A DNA stretch of 64,000 nt from Phanerodontia chrysosporium (taxonomy: Eukaryota > Basidiomycota > Agaricomycetes > Polyporales > Phanerochaetaceae): positions 558,001 to 622,000 of the forward strand of contig MJGA01000009.1 of the NCBI GenBank assembly GCA_001910725.1, written 5' to 3'. Below are positions 9,601-21,237 of the stretch, one piece after another. Made by a program: the position numbers and the translations under genes. A model generated the notes under the pieces. It was not told where the DNA came from and ran no database searches. It saw only the letters and a program-made list of their open reading frames with translations. Position 1 is the stretch's first letter; each line of letters begins with the position of its first letter.

Positions 9601-12600
9601 CGGTGCATGTCCTCTCGCACGGAATGGACAGGCCTGCGCGGGCGTGGCAAGAAGTACGAGTCTGCGCAGGGGGAGATGCCGCCTGACGACCGCGCGAGCC
9701 CCGTCCCCGGGGGCGGCTCAACGATGAGGACTAGGTCGAACTCTGCACGAACGTTCGTGAAACCGTGATGCTGGAGCGACCGGATGGTGGGAAGTGCCCG
9801 GCTGAGATGCCCACCGCGCGCGCGCGCCCCAGGACGAATACCGGGGCGTCTAGCAGCGGTTCCGGAATAGACAGCGGGCCCGGATCAGTCTCGCGTGGGG
9901 GCAAACTCCTCGCCGCCAGCGAACCTTCGACGCCTCAGGCCGATATGGACGAGGAGTCAGAGAATGGCCCTCTTGTGTTTCTCGAAAGCGTCTGCGGACG
10001 CTGAACCTCGGGGGCGACGCGCAAGACTCGGAGCCCCAGGCCCATCCCCCGGGCACCGCGAGACGCGGGCCCTTTCCAGCTGGCGGGGCGGGAGTTCGGG
10101 TAAGCACGACGTGGCAGATCGAGGGACTATTGCCCACCTCCAGGACGCAACTCTAGGAGGCGTTTGAGATCCTCTGCATGGACATCGCGGAATCGAGCCG
10201 TGAGGCGCCCACTGACTCAAGTGCCGACATCTCGTGCACCGATAGTTGCGCAGTAGAGCTTCCCGCGATGGTACGTGCATGATTGAAATGGTGCAGACGC
10301 TAGCGCAAGAAAGGCGAATCCCAGCGTCCGAGCCGGGTATAGTGGTATGCTTCCCTACATCGAGCCGTCTTTCATTTTAGAGGAACCACGCGCCGCCTTG
10401 AGGAGAAGCTGAGTGGCGTGAGTAGCAAGGTAATAATACACTGGTGTTCTGGTCGCTCACGTTGTTCGTCTCTAAACTTATTTCTCGGCTGCACACTGTC
10501 AAAAATATATATTTATAGATGAGCATACGCCACAGTGAGCTAACGAATGACTGAAGCGCACTTCTCAGCTCGAAGCGCGGCCCGGTCATGGGGCAGATCA
10601 AAGATCGTGTTGCAGTAGACGAGTTACTTACAGGAAAAGGACCGCACAAAGCGTCGGCACGAGCTCGGTAGACGCCGAGGATATTTGGGACGCCGAGCGT
10701 CCCGCGAGGTTTGTCGAAGCCTTTTGCCGGTGCAGCGGAAGGCCACGCAGGCGTCCTGCGGCGAGCACTGCGAAAACAGGAGGATCTGCGACGGCGCGGT
10801 AGGGCGGAGGTGTGGGAGCGGGCGGGGAGGGCAGGACCCTGACGCGTCCGCTCATATAGCGAAACACGACGACGGAGGCTGGCGGCCGGGCCCCCTGGGC
10901 CGGTGCAGGACGGGCGGAAAAGACGCAGATCGCGCCGCGCAACGCCCCGCACTCGACACAGCACGGCACAAGCGAATTAGTCTTTTGTGCGGTGGGGATG
11001 AGAGCATCGCGGGGCGCGAGTGCGGGCCAGGCTGCTGCGTGTGCAGACGTCTGTCGCGACGGCGAGAGCGCCGAGATGCGACGGGGCGCAGCACTGCCGC
11101 AAGGTGCGCCCTGAGAGCGCCGCAGCGTCGGAAACGTCCCGTCGACTGCATGGCGAGGCTCGTGCGCGCCGGTTTACAGCCCCGCGTGCGTCGCGCAGCG
11201 CCCGTCAGAGGCATGTCAGAACCTGCTCTCCGGTGCACGGTTTGGATGTTGGGGCTCATGCATAACGATGCATCCAGAACTTTGTACAGTCGAGAGGCTA
11301 CTGCCACGGACACACGCAGCTGGATGTATGGACCTGCTACCACCACAGGAGACGAAACTCGGCGCCGTCTCAGGCTGGCAAAGTCCTCAGAGCGGCACAC
11401 GATAACAGACGCATACGAGCTAGATCGCCGCAGTCATCCAGGGGACGCTTTTGTGGGCGAGAGGAGGGCGGATGTCCCAGTAGCTCACAGGCCCTCGGCG
11501 CCAGAAAGTCTGTCCAATTGATGCGATGTCGGGGACTGCGCCCGGCAGGCGTCATGTCGCGAAGGAATTTGTAGCGGGCGGGCGGCTTGTGGGAATGTTC
11601 TGCGCTTTGCTGGCAGGGCCCCGAGACTTTGCCGAGTGGGATGATGTGGTCGCTGTCTATTGCGCGGCATGCGGGAGAGTCCGAGAGGTGCAGACGTCGA
11701 CGGTGAAATCAAGGTTGGGACCCACCGAAGCGCACCCGATGTGTGTGATCGATGTGTCGGGGTAAAGGGATGGGAGATCAAACGATCAGAGGGCGAGATG
11801 GATCGTGCGCAGAGAGAGTGGGCCGCTCAAACGAGTAAGAATGTTGGGCAGGTGCGTAGCAAAGGAGGGCGTTGGGCCCGGGGGTGTCCAGGAGATTGGA
11901 AGCTACGGTGACGAGCACGTGTGGGAGCGCTGATCATGACGAGAGCAGAGAATGGAAATAGAGCAGAGGGGAGAACACGAGCGATGCTAGGATCGAGGAG
12001 ATTATTGTTGCATAGGAAGGGTGAGGACAGGAGTGCCAGGACCTTACCCGTCAAACCCGGCCTGTGACCTGTGCGTTTGCGGGACGGTGAATGCAGTTAG
12101 AGTTGGGGGAACTGACTCGGTGCAGACACAAGGTGGGGAGGAGAGCTAATGGCTGTTATTTCCAGTCCGCCGCGAGCGCGGGGTGCCGTTCGAGGGAAGG
12201 AGCCGGTCTAAATATGGCAATGGCGGGAATACCGGCGATCACCGAGAAAGCGGAAGTAAATGTTTGGAGCTCCGCACGCGCGCATAGCGCCGCCAGCTAC
12301 CCCGCATGCGTCACCAAATGCGGACGGCGGAAGTGGTGTGCCAAGAGGCTGCAGAGGTGGGCGATAATTTATACTTTGCAGTGGTGCGAGGGAATATCGC
12401 CAGTAGGCACGCCAGGCCTGGCCAGGGTCAGGTGCACTCCGCAGTGCGCAGGAGCCTGCACCAAGGCGCTGGGACGAGAGGCGCACGTGTTATCAGGAGA
12501 GAGCCTCGACGGGCGCGGACCCCGGGGACCCCCATCTGCCAAGCTCACGCTTCCGCAGGGCGACCCTTCATCCGCTGCTCTTCTTGGACAGTTAATACTT
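6660..12600. other. Long GC-rich block without a supportable gene
   Basis: Open frames of 60-300 codons occur on all six frames at once. That is what GC-rich DNA gives by chance, because stop codons are AT-rich. Their translations are Arg/Ala/Pro-rich and show no domain I know and no consistent splice structure. I found no LTR, TIR, tRNA or tandem array by eye. It may be decayed mobile DNA, but I cannot show that. Confidence 0.5.
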
Positions 12601-12741
12601 ACCACCCTTGCCGTCGCTCCTTCGCTTTTAACTTGCCCTCTCCCTTCCTTCTCCTCCGTCAACCTTCCTCCCGTCGTCGCATCCAAAACTCGCTGATCAC
12701 CACACACGACACCCATCACACAACGAACAGCGCGACCCCAG
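12600..12741 (+). promoter_or_regulatory. Pyrimidine-rich core promoter / 5' UTR of the 12.7-kb gene
   Basis: A run of CT-rich sequence (TTCGCTTTTAACTTGCC, then CCTCTCCCTTCCTTC) lies directly before the ATG at 12742, which sits in the good context CCCCAGATGG. Pyrimidine tracts just upstream of the start are common in filamentous fungal promoters. Confidence 0.4.
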
Positions 12742-14990
12742 ATGGCAACCACCCTCCAGCTCCCGTCGTTCCCCCGCCATGGCATCCTCCTCAACCCTTC
12801 GCCATCGACCTCGCCCTACTCACACACCACCTCTCTGCCGGGCACACCAAACCTCATCTCCTCCCTGTCATCACTCTCCTCGTCTGCATCCTCCTCCTCA
12901 CCACACCACCTAGCAGAGCAGGAGAACTACTTCCTCACCTATGCTGCCGTCAAGGACCCCTACGGTGCCATCGCCCGCGCAGGATCATCTCAGACCAACC
13001 AGCACCCAGGTCCGTCGCACTCAAGAAGCAACTCCATGAAGAAGCCGTTGTCCGCACCCCAGACCCGGAGGATTCGCTTTGCACCACTTCCGGAGCCTCG
13101 GAGAGATGAGCTCCCGGATGTCTTCCTCGACGACAGCGTCGAAAACCTGAACAACCTCCCTGCGTCTCGTGACCCGCTCGAGACACCCAAGCACAACTCA
13201 AGCCGACCATCGTCACTCCTGTTCAGTGGCGCAGCGCACGGCGATCACCAGACCCCCTCGGACTCCACCCCACGACGAGCAACGCGAACCTTCAGCTTGG
13301 TGCAAGCGCAAAGCCCGCCGTGGTGCCCATCAACATCGCGCCGTCGTCGAGCACAAGCGGTTCCGACAAGGACGACTCCGACTGGGACATCACCACTCCT
13401 GTCTCGCCCAACACCGCCCTGTCATCATCCGCCGAGCGCCTCCCCCAAAGCTGCCCCGACTCGCCGCTCAACCGTCGGCTGGAGCTGCCAAGGGAGAAGA
13501 AGAGCCTCACCAAGAAGCTCCTCAAGCCTCTGCTTGGGCCCCTCGGCCGCAGCAACATCTCGACAGAGGACGTACTCACGCTCGGCGTCAACCAGCTCTT
13601 CAGGAGCTCGACGAGGGACTCGGAGGACGGCGCGTCTTCGGGTGCCGCGACACCCGCCGGGTACAGCACGCCCGCGCGGAGCCGCTCCAAAGAGCGCACG
13701 AGCAGCATCTCCGACGGCGAGTGCGGCTTCGGCGCCCCGCTCGCGCGCTGCACGAGCGACAACACCGCGCAGAAGCACAAGCGCAAGACGTCCTTCCTCG
13801 GCTTCACCCACGGCAACAGCTCGTCGAGCGACAGCGGCCTCTGGCGCACCCAGAGCGGGCCGGGCGACATGCGCCGCGTGAAGAGCAAGGAGGCGGAGGA
13901 GGCGAAGCGGCCAAGGAGCGGGAGCGCAAACCAGGCGTACGGCCCTCGCAGGCAGCTGCGCATGCTCAACGGTCGCATCTACGGTGCGAAGCGGTCGAAC
14001 CTGGCGAACACGAACTTGTTTGCGACTGCTCGGTACGTGGCCCCCCTGTTGTGCAAGATTTCGTGTGCTGATCCACGACTGTAGGACTGACAACGATGAG
14101 TTCGTCGAGTGGGGCTATGGCGGCATGGGCAGTGTCAAGACTGCTGCTGCTGTTGGCGCCGACAGCCGGTGGGCACGCGTCCAGGGCAAGTCTGCACTTG
14201 GCGTTGGCGCTACAGAAACTGGCTGGAGCAAGAATCGCCGCCCGACGGTCGACGAGGACGACGATGGTAGCGGGCTTGCGTGGGTGAAGCGGCGCAAGGA
14301 GCAGCGTGAGAGGGAGCGCAAGGAGGCTGAGGCGCGGGCAGCGAAGGAGGCAGCAGAGAAGGAGAACCACGATGTTCAGCAACCGCACAGCGATGTCGCT
14401 GATCCCGACCCTCCGAGAGCTGTCATTGTTGTCGACGAGGCGGAGGAGGAGGCTGTCCTCGTGAAAGAGGAGCCGGAGCATGTCTTGACGATCGCCCTCC
14501 CCGCCCACCACCGTCCGACGCACCACCACTCGCGATCGATGGAGCGTGTGCCTTCAGCGGCGATCCACGTCCTCAAGGCCATCCCAGAGCGGAGAGACAG
14601 CCAGGACACCGCGCGTGCGGTGTCGCCCCCGGCGGTCGCCGCCGAGCAGGAGGTCGTCGGCGAGATGGAAGTTGAGGCGGACCATGTGACTAGCGCTCGC
14701 GAGCGCCGCGAGAGCACGAGCAGCGCCTCGGGCGCAAGCAGCTTCAGCTCCGACGACGAGGACGCGGATGTGGAGGACAGCCCGAAGGACTCGTTCGGCG
14801 AGGACGACGACGAGGATTCTGAGGACGATGTGAGTAGCTGCGTGCGCCCCCTGTTCCGGGCCTTTCACTGACTGTATGCGCTTTATAGGAGGCGACGCGG
14901 CGGACATGCCTCGGCGCGGGTGTCGAGAAGATCAGTAGGCACAAGGAGAAGACTGCGGTACACCCGCAGGATGGACATGGTGCGACCTAA
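12742..14990 (+). CDS. Disordered acidic/basic protein with candidate PP1-docking motif; one apparent single-base deletion
   Basis: There are three exons: 12742-14032, 14085-14829 and 14889-14990, with introns of 52 and 59 nt. The product would be about 712 residues, almost all low-complexity (Ser/Pro-rich N-terminus, Lys/Arg and Glu/Asp runs later). Two islands look conserved: RRIRFAPLPEPRR near residue 110, where RIRF fits the RVxF consensus that docks to protein phosphatase 1, and DNDEFVEWGYGGMGS at the start of exon 2. The frame changes near 13267-13270. Before it reads DHQTPSDST, and after it reads TTSNANLQLGASAKPAVV in the -1 frame, as if one C were missing from a C run. The exon total leaves remainder two, which agrees. 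I do not know the family, and a role in PP1 targeting is inference. Confidence 0.7.
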
Positions 14991-17051
14991 GGAACCACGA
15001 GCGAGCGAGCGGCCGCCGCCGCCAGGCGAGGCACTGTATTGCCTCCGCCCGCTTGGCCCATCCCGCTCTGCCCTCCTGCCGAGGTTGAGACCAAAAGTAA
15101 TGTGCACGGCACGGCGCGCGTGGTTCTACGACCCTTTCAACGCCCTCCCGGATCCGCCCTCGCCGCCGTATCCCCGTCGCCCCCACCACGGATCCGCTGC
15201 TGTGCGACCTGCCCAGGAACACCCGGCAGCCCTCCTCGTCCGGAGCTCAGGGCCTGTCCTCCGACACAACCACGCCGCGCCCGCGCCGCCACCGCCTACA
15301 TATCCGTTTAATCGCGTGCTTCTTCCTGTGCTATATGTCTCTTTTGCTGCCTGCTCTCTGCCATGCTTCCCTGTGCCTGCCGCGCACACACCTAGAAACG
15401 TGCCGCCGCACGCACGCCCTCGCCGTCTCGCTGTACATCCGCCCGCATCGTTTGCTCTGTCTCATCTCCACGCCGTCCTGTCAAGCCTTAGAGCCGCCCG
15501 CCCGCCGTCGTTTCCTCCTTACATTCCCCGTGTATCGTGCGCCCTGTCGGCTTTGGGGTCATCCACACGCAGCGAACAGTTTTGTGGGATGCTTTCTGCA
15601 GGCCGGGTGTGCCGATACAGCGCATTGCATTCATGAATACTCATGCCACCACCGATTTCTCATATTTCATCTTCGCTTATTCCCTCTCCACTCACAACTC
15701 CATCGTCCCATCCCCCCTCACTTTACATCACCCTGTGTCTGCTGGCCCGCTCACAATTTATTCGTGATTTATGCTTATCATTGACGTTTCTGAACTCCGT
15801 ACAGCATACCGTGTATCATTTTTTTGTTTTCGCACTGTCTCTTATTGCTAGCACTGCAATATAATCTCTGCACCCTCAAAGTCCATTGTGTGTCTGATCG
15901 TCGGAGGAGACCGTCTGGATAGGCTTGCGGCGAATTTGACCAAATGCCTGTACGGCGGTGCTCACGATCTCCATAAACCCGTCCTCCGACCCGCTACTCT
16001 GTAGCTGTCTGCAATACAGCTTCTCTGGCAGCTCCCTGCAGTTCTTGAACCGCGTTCCTAGCGTTGAGGCCTCGCGGAAGCGGCAGGCCTGGCGGACGAT
16101 ATCACCGGGCATGTAGCAAAATGCGCGCATCCCAGACCCTCTTAGTCCACCCCAGAATATCACACCGGCGGCCTGCGTCGAAGCTTCGCGTACCATCGTG
16201 CTCCGCGATCTACTTTTCCTGGCAACCGGCCAAGGGACCCCAGGCCCCGTGGACGATGTCCCATGCGCGAAATAAAACGTTGGAGAAAAGAAACCGCCCT
16301 GGCGCAGCGCAGCGCACGCGACCCGGCCGCGTCGCAGGAGCCGGTGCCACCTGCGCATGCGCACGCGAGGGCGCCCCCACCGGCGGCACCTGCCACTGGC
16401 ATCAAGACAGACGGGGCCTCACGCAGGGCATACGCGGCACACGCGGAACGGCGGGCACTGCAAAGCCCAACACAGAGAGCAGCGCGGCGCCCGCGTCCTC
16501 CGGGCGATCCTCGCGTTGCACGCGCACCGCGGACGGAGCCTCCCCGCGGTGCGTGTCCCCCCGCGCAGACGCCCCGGGACGCGTCGCGGGAATCGCGCTG
16601 CAGGGGCCCACGCCTTCCGGCGCCGGGCACGGCCAGGCGGAGGCAGGCCCCGCGCGCGCGAAGCGGGGGACGCGCCCGCATACCAGGGGCGCCGGAGGCA
16701 TTGCACCCTTGTGCGCGTACGCGGCACCCCCCTATGCCGCGCCCTGGTCCCCGCCACCGCAGGAGGGGCACACCGCCGCGAGGCGCGGTGCGGATGCCTC
16801 GCTGCAGCGGGGGGCGCTGCGCGAGAGGGGATCCCCGTCGCTAGCGCGCCGCGGTCTGAGACAGCGCGCTAGGCGGACACGCACACATGCCCCGCGTCGG
16901 AATTCGTGCAGCGCGTCAGTGCCTCACACCTCGCCGCGCTGCAAGTGGCGAGGGCCGTGCCAAGCGTGAAGGGTGTGTGAATGGGTTTCTTAGCGTGCTA
17001 GGTCTACTTGGGTTGCTTCCGTAGTACAGGAACGATGCAACGTACTACAGT
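14991..17051. other. 3' flank and GC-rich intergenic region, no supported gene
   Basis: 15100-15870 is pyrimidine-rich and looks like 3' UTR and intergenic DNA of the preceding gene. 16260-16970 is strongly GC-rich with open frames on all strands, so those frames carry no weight. One minus-strand frame (15876-16364, 162 codons) has no recognisable domain and no splice partner. Confidence 0.4.
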
Positions 17052-18071
17052 CTATGCTGCGCCCATCTCCGCGCCGGCGCGTGTGTCCGCCTCGCCCTTG
17101 CGCTTCGTCCAGTCGTAGTAGATCTCCCTGTGCTCCGCCTGCCAGCCGTCCAGCGCCTCCAGCGCGGCCTTCCCCCAGTCGAAGTCGTCGTGCGCGGCGT
17201 GGTCCTCTGGGCCGTCGACGAAGATGATCAGCTTCTCGTTGCGTTCTTGGATGAAGCCCTCCCGGACGCCGTTCCGGATGAGCTGGCGGAGGGGGTCGTA
17301 GTAGCCGAGCACGTTTACGACGATGGTCGCTGCAGCCCGACAGTCAGCGTGCTTCGCCGCGGCGCTGCAGATCAGGTACTCACGCTTGTTGTGGATCCCC
17401 AGCTGCGACCAGGTCGTGACCTCTAGCAGCTGTGTGCGGACCGGTGAGATCTGCACGGAACGCGGGACGGTGGGGGATAGGGCGCACCTCTTCAAAGGTT
17501 CCGTACCCGCCGGGCAGGCAGATGAAGCCGCACGACCGCTTCGCCATCTCGAGCTTGCGCTCGTGCATCGAGTCCACGACAATCTGGGGGCGCTCGTCAG
17601 CCTTTGTGCGAAGGACGTTCTGCGAGGAGGACTCACGATCTCTTCCTGCACGGATGTCAGCGACTGGCGGTATAGCTTGAGCGTTGCAGACTCACGTTTT
17701 GACGCTTCTCGAGTCTGCAGAGGGCCTCCTTCGCGGCTTTGGCCTCTGCTGCCCCGCGCACAGCTTCCTGCTCTCCTCCAGAGGCAATCATGGCTGCAGG
17801 CAACACACCTAGGACAGAGCTTCCTGCGTCCAATGCTGCACCGGAAACAACACCCATAATGCCCTTCTGGCCTCCTCCATAGACAAGCGGTCTTCCTGCC
17901 TTGCCAAGAGCGTGGCCTATGCCTACACACCGGGAGTCAGCATTCCCAGGACATTCACGAGAAGTGCCTGCACTTACTCACTGCAGCATTCTGGAACGCT
18001 TTCTTATGCCCGAGTGACGAGGCGCAGTATACTGCGACTGCCCTCGTATCCGTGTGTTGATTGATGGTCAT
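17052..18071 (-). CDS. LOG-family cytokinin riboside 5'-monophosphate phosphoribohydrolase (lysine decarboxylase-like fold)
   Basis: There are six exons on the minus strand: 18071-17978, 17922-17696, 17645-17637 (9 nt), 17583-17488, 17429-17384 and 17329-17052. They total 750 nt, giving 249 residues. The family motif PGGYGTFEE is split at its last codon by a 58-nt intron. Upstream are VYCASSLG (start of the Rossmann-like fold), [12 protein letters not shown] (nucleotide binding) and VVDSMHERK (catalytic Arg/Lys segment); NVLGYYDPL follows. LOG enzymes hydrolyse N6-substituted adenosine 5'-monophosphates to free base and ribose 5-phosphate; related fungal and bacterial members act mainly as AMP/nucleotide hydrolases, so the substrate is not certain here. 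I chose the ATG at 18071 because it sits directly before the conserved fold. An in-frame ATG at 18191 would add 40 unconserved-looking residues. Confidence 0.92.
17637..17645 (-). other. 9-nt microexon in the LOG gene
   Basis: The microexon GAAGAGATC lies between a 50-nt intron (17646-17695, GTGAGT to GTGCAG) and a 53-nt intron (17584-17636, GTGAGT to CCCCAG). Both introns have the usual size for this locus and both are phase 0. Inclusion adds Glu-Glu-Ile in frame, and skipping keeps the frame. Confidence 0.7.
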
Positions 18072-18446
18072 GGTCGTGGGGTGAATGCGAATGACGACGA
18101 AAGGTGTGGAACTGGTGGGCGGCACACCCTTGCGCCTCGGCTCCGCTTTTGAGGAGGACAGCGCGGAAGGGGTCTCATGGCCGTTGTGCACCCTTGTGAC
18201 TCAACGGAGCATAAGAAATACGTCAAAAGTATTCCGCTGCGCATTCTGAGTATTCATTGGCGGCGACGAGGGTACGAGTCAGAGTGAGGCGCGGAGAGCA
18301 CGCCGCAATGCATGTTGCACCCATTCACTCACGGCCCTGGAGAGAGCTGCTAAGTCCGAATCCAGGTATCCATATAGTGCAGTACAGTCCTATCCTACAT
18401 GCCTCCAATTAGATAGATATAGGTATAATGTTAGTAGTCGAGGATA

Positions 18447-19880
18447 TCACTGGTCAAGGTCAAAAATTTCGCCGCGTTCTTCAAGAACCTCGACGCTGCG
18501 GAGCAGGGGATCGAGCGACGCGAGCTCATCCTTGATCCCTGTCCGTGCGAAGTCATCGAGTTCTTTGAGCAGCACCGCTATAAGTTTCTTCAGGCCAAAG
18601 TCAGAACACAGCCTGCTGTGAGTCAGCATGTGGCGCACCTTCAGCCGGTTGTCAATCTGCTTGACCGCGTCCCCAAGCGCCGACGTCCAACTCGGCGGCG
18701 GACTGCCCAATTGCCCCGCGTACACAGCCGCAGAACCCGCGTTCGCGATACCCCAGAGGCTGTTATCGGCATCGTTCGCCGGAAGCGCGTCGGTGCCCGA
18801 GAATAGGTACGAGACACCGGGGTGTGGCGAAAGCAGGCCCAACGGTCCGGTCATGTGCTGTCCTGAGCTCGGGAATGGCGAAGGGCCAAGGATTTTGGAA
18901 ATTTTGTTGTAAACCTCGGACAGTATATCTAGGAGAGAGAGCAACGTTTGGTGATAATCTAGAGGGAACGGCTAAACGCGATCTTAGTCTGGCGGTGAGT
19001 GCGAATTGAGCAGCGGAAACGTACGACGTGCGGCATAACGAGGTATGAGGTCTCTAACGAGTCTGTGTAGGAGATGGCGTAATCTGTTGCTCCCAGTTGT
19101 CGCTTTGGCCGTCCAGACCTGAAGAGTGAACGCTTTGACAACACTTTAACCACAACATGGCCAGCATGGGGTTACCACGCACCATCTTTGGACGCTCGCC
19201 GTCCTCCTTCGATTGGTCGAATTCCATGAGCGCGTTCAACAGTCCACGGAGGAAGTCTTGGGGCTCCTTGACATCGAAGTAGTTGGCTAGCGACATGCCA
19301 AGGCACGCAAAGCGGTATGTTCTGCAACGCGGCTCTGTGTACCGTGCAGCGGGAGTGGGCGAAAGCCAACATACCGGCTCTTCATAGCAGCATTCGAGAA
19401 TACCCTGTCGAGCTCTCCGCGGGTGATCATGATAGTATGGAACCAGTGGCTCCGCCTTCACGGACGCGTTCAATAGATGACAACGGAGAGTATACAATGC
19501 ACGCACCCTTCATGAACGTTTCGCAGGTAGGTCAACGTGATGATCCTCTTCTTGACCAACTCCCGTAGAATCTCCACTGACGTTCCTTGGGCGACGGCCG
19601 TGCCATTTGGCAACGTAGAGGCGTGGGTGGACTCCGACTGCAGCGACTGCACATCCCAGTCTCGTGCCATTGGACTAGTTCCTGTTGGTGTCGGGAGAGC
19701 GGCGGCAAACGGTAGGCCCGAGATAGACGACACCGTGCCTGTCTGTGACGCCTGTCCTAGCGAACCGGGCTTGAAGGACGTGAGGAGGTTCTGCGCGGAG
19801 GACTTGCGACGCATGTTCGTTGGGCGTTGCATTTGGCCGTCCACGGGAGCCATAGACATCACAGGATTAAATGCAGCCAT
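18447..19880 (-). CDS. Conserved-looking hypothetical protein, 389 aa
   Basis: There are five exons: 19880-19507, 19455-19375, 19321-19183, 19118-19025 and 18928-18447. The total of 1170 nt divides by three, and all junctions are GT-AG (introns 51-96 nt). The N-terminus is disordered (RRKSSAQNLLTSF), followed by a helical region with the well-formed stretch EILRELVKKRIITLTYLRNVHEG, continuing across the first junction as RSHWFHTI. The third exon gives YRFACLGMSLANYFDV, and the last exon is largely helical. No signal peptide, membrane segment or catalytic motif is visible. I do not recognise the family and assign no function. It is divergently transcribed from NTF2 with under 300 bp between the starts. 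Confidence 0.75.
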
Positions 19881-20164
19881 GCCGGTAGAATAGTAGCTGT
19901 ACAGTTCCCATCCACACTGCTCGAGTGATTGGAACTTGTTCCAGGCGCAAGGCCTTCGTGAATCGCGATAGTCGCAACAACCGAATTGACCGAGTAAGAA
20001 GCACCTTTGTTACATGACTACAACACGGTCAAGCGAAGTGTAATGGAGCCCTTTCATATGCACTCTTACTTGATCTTACTAGCATCTGACGCCACCGTTT
20101 AACGGAGCTTGTTCCGCCTGTTTTCTGCAGCGATCCTTTCCTTGCTCCTTCTCCTCGCTCAACC
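19881..20164. promoter_or_regulatory. Shared divergent promoter region (389-aa protein gene / NTF2)
   Basis: These 284 bases separate two start codons that point away from each other. The half next to NTF2 is pyrimidine-rich (TTTCCTTGCTCCTTCTCC), as expected for a strong fungal core promoter. I see no clear TATA box. Confidence 0.5.
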
Positions 20165-20775
20165 ATGGCGGACATTACTGCGATTGCGAAGCAGTTCACC
20201 GACTTCTACTACACGACCTTCGATTCAAATCGTGCCGGTCTGCAGAGCCTTTACGTGCGTCAAGATCCTTGTCCTGATCATGGGCTATCTCTTGGAATCT
20301 CGACCTCCTGATCCCTACGAACGCGTTACCACAGCGGCCACACTCTATGCTCACCTGGGAGGGCACTCCGATTCTGGGAGATGCCGCGATCTCTGAGAAG
20401 TTGATTGTAAGTTGACGTTCGTCGCCACCGCTATGGTACTGACTCGCACGTCTCCAGTCTTTGCCGTTCGAGAAGGTCCAGCACAAGGTCACCACCCTCG
20501 ATGCTCAGCCATCTTCCCCCAGTGTCGCGAGCTTGATCGTTAGCGTTACTGGCCTCCTTCTGGTGCGCGACCCGTCCTTGTGGTGGAGGGCAGCGACTAA
20601 TGCAATTATCCTAGGTTGATGATGGCGCAAACCCCCTTCAGTTCAGCCAGGTCTTCCAGCTCGTTCCTGACAACGGTAGCTACTACGTGTATGTGCACTT
20701 GATTTATGTATGTGTGCTCCTCAACTGACCTCGTCTTATAGGTACAACGACATCTTCCGTCTCAACTATGGCTAA
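20165..20775 (+). CDS. NTF2: Nuclear transport factor 2
   Basis: There are five exons: 20165-20254, 20335-20406, 20458-20562, 20615-20688 and 20742-20775. They total 375 nt, giving 124 residues, the usual NTF2 size. The order MADITAIAKQFTDFYYTTFD, then RPHSMLTWEGTPILG, SLPFEKVQHKVTTLDAQPS, and the end VYNDIFRLNYG are hallmark segments of the cone-shaped NTF2 fold. NTF2 carries RanGDP from cytoplasm to nucleus by binding FxFG nucleoporins, and so sustains the Ran gradient. All introns are GT-AG and short (51-80 nt). The gene is free-standing, with VPS1 starting about 460 bp downstream on the same strand. Confidence 0.96.
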
Positions 20776-21237
20776 GCGTTTGCAAGTAGCTGGTGTCGCT
20801 CGTATCTGTATGCGTAGTCAACCTTCTCTGAGCCAACCCTTGGATGCAGTACAATAAATTTTGGGCGATTTTCTACTTGGTCTACTTTCCACGTAGTTCT
20901 GGGATATATCAGCAATGTGATCCACGGTCCGCGTCATTCGAGTATATAGGTGTTTGGGCGCCCCGACGCTTGCCAGATCCGGTCCCGGATCGCGAGGCGA
21001 GGTTGCACGCCACGTATAATAATTTACGACTTGAACTGCAGCAGAGCTGACAAGATGAGACTTGCGCAGTCGACTGATTGTTTCTTTGAGTGGACGTGGG
21101 CGGAGTAATCGATGTGCTGAGGGCTGCGGCCCAGCAGCCGCGCGTTCAGTGTACAGTAGGCGCACAGCAACACGCACTTGCGTCCGGACTTCCACCACTC
21201 CTCCTCACCTCCACCTTCTCGCCTCCTCGTCAGCAAA

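Noticed and set aside
10335..10370. tRNA-like A-box (GGTATAGTGGTATGC)
   Set aside because: No B-box (GTTCGANTC) at the right distance and no foldable acceptor stem.
5557..11900. Many 60-300-codon frames in the GC-rich block
   Set aside because: They occur on all six frames together, are Arg/Ala/Pro-rich, and have no domain or splice structure; expected by chance at high GC.
15876..16364. 162-codon minus-strand frame
   Set aside because: No recognisable domain, no conserved-looking segment that I can name, and it runs into strongly GC-rich sequence.
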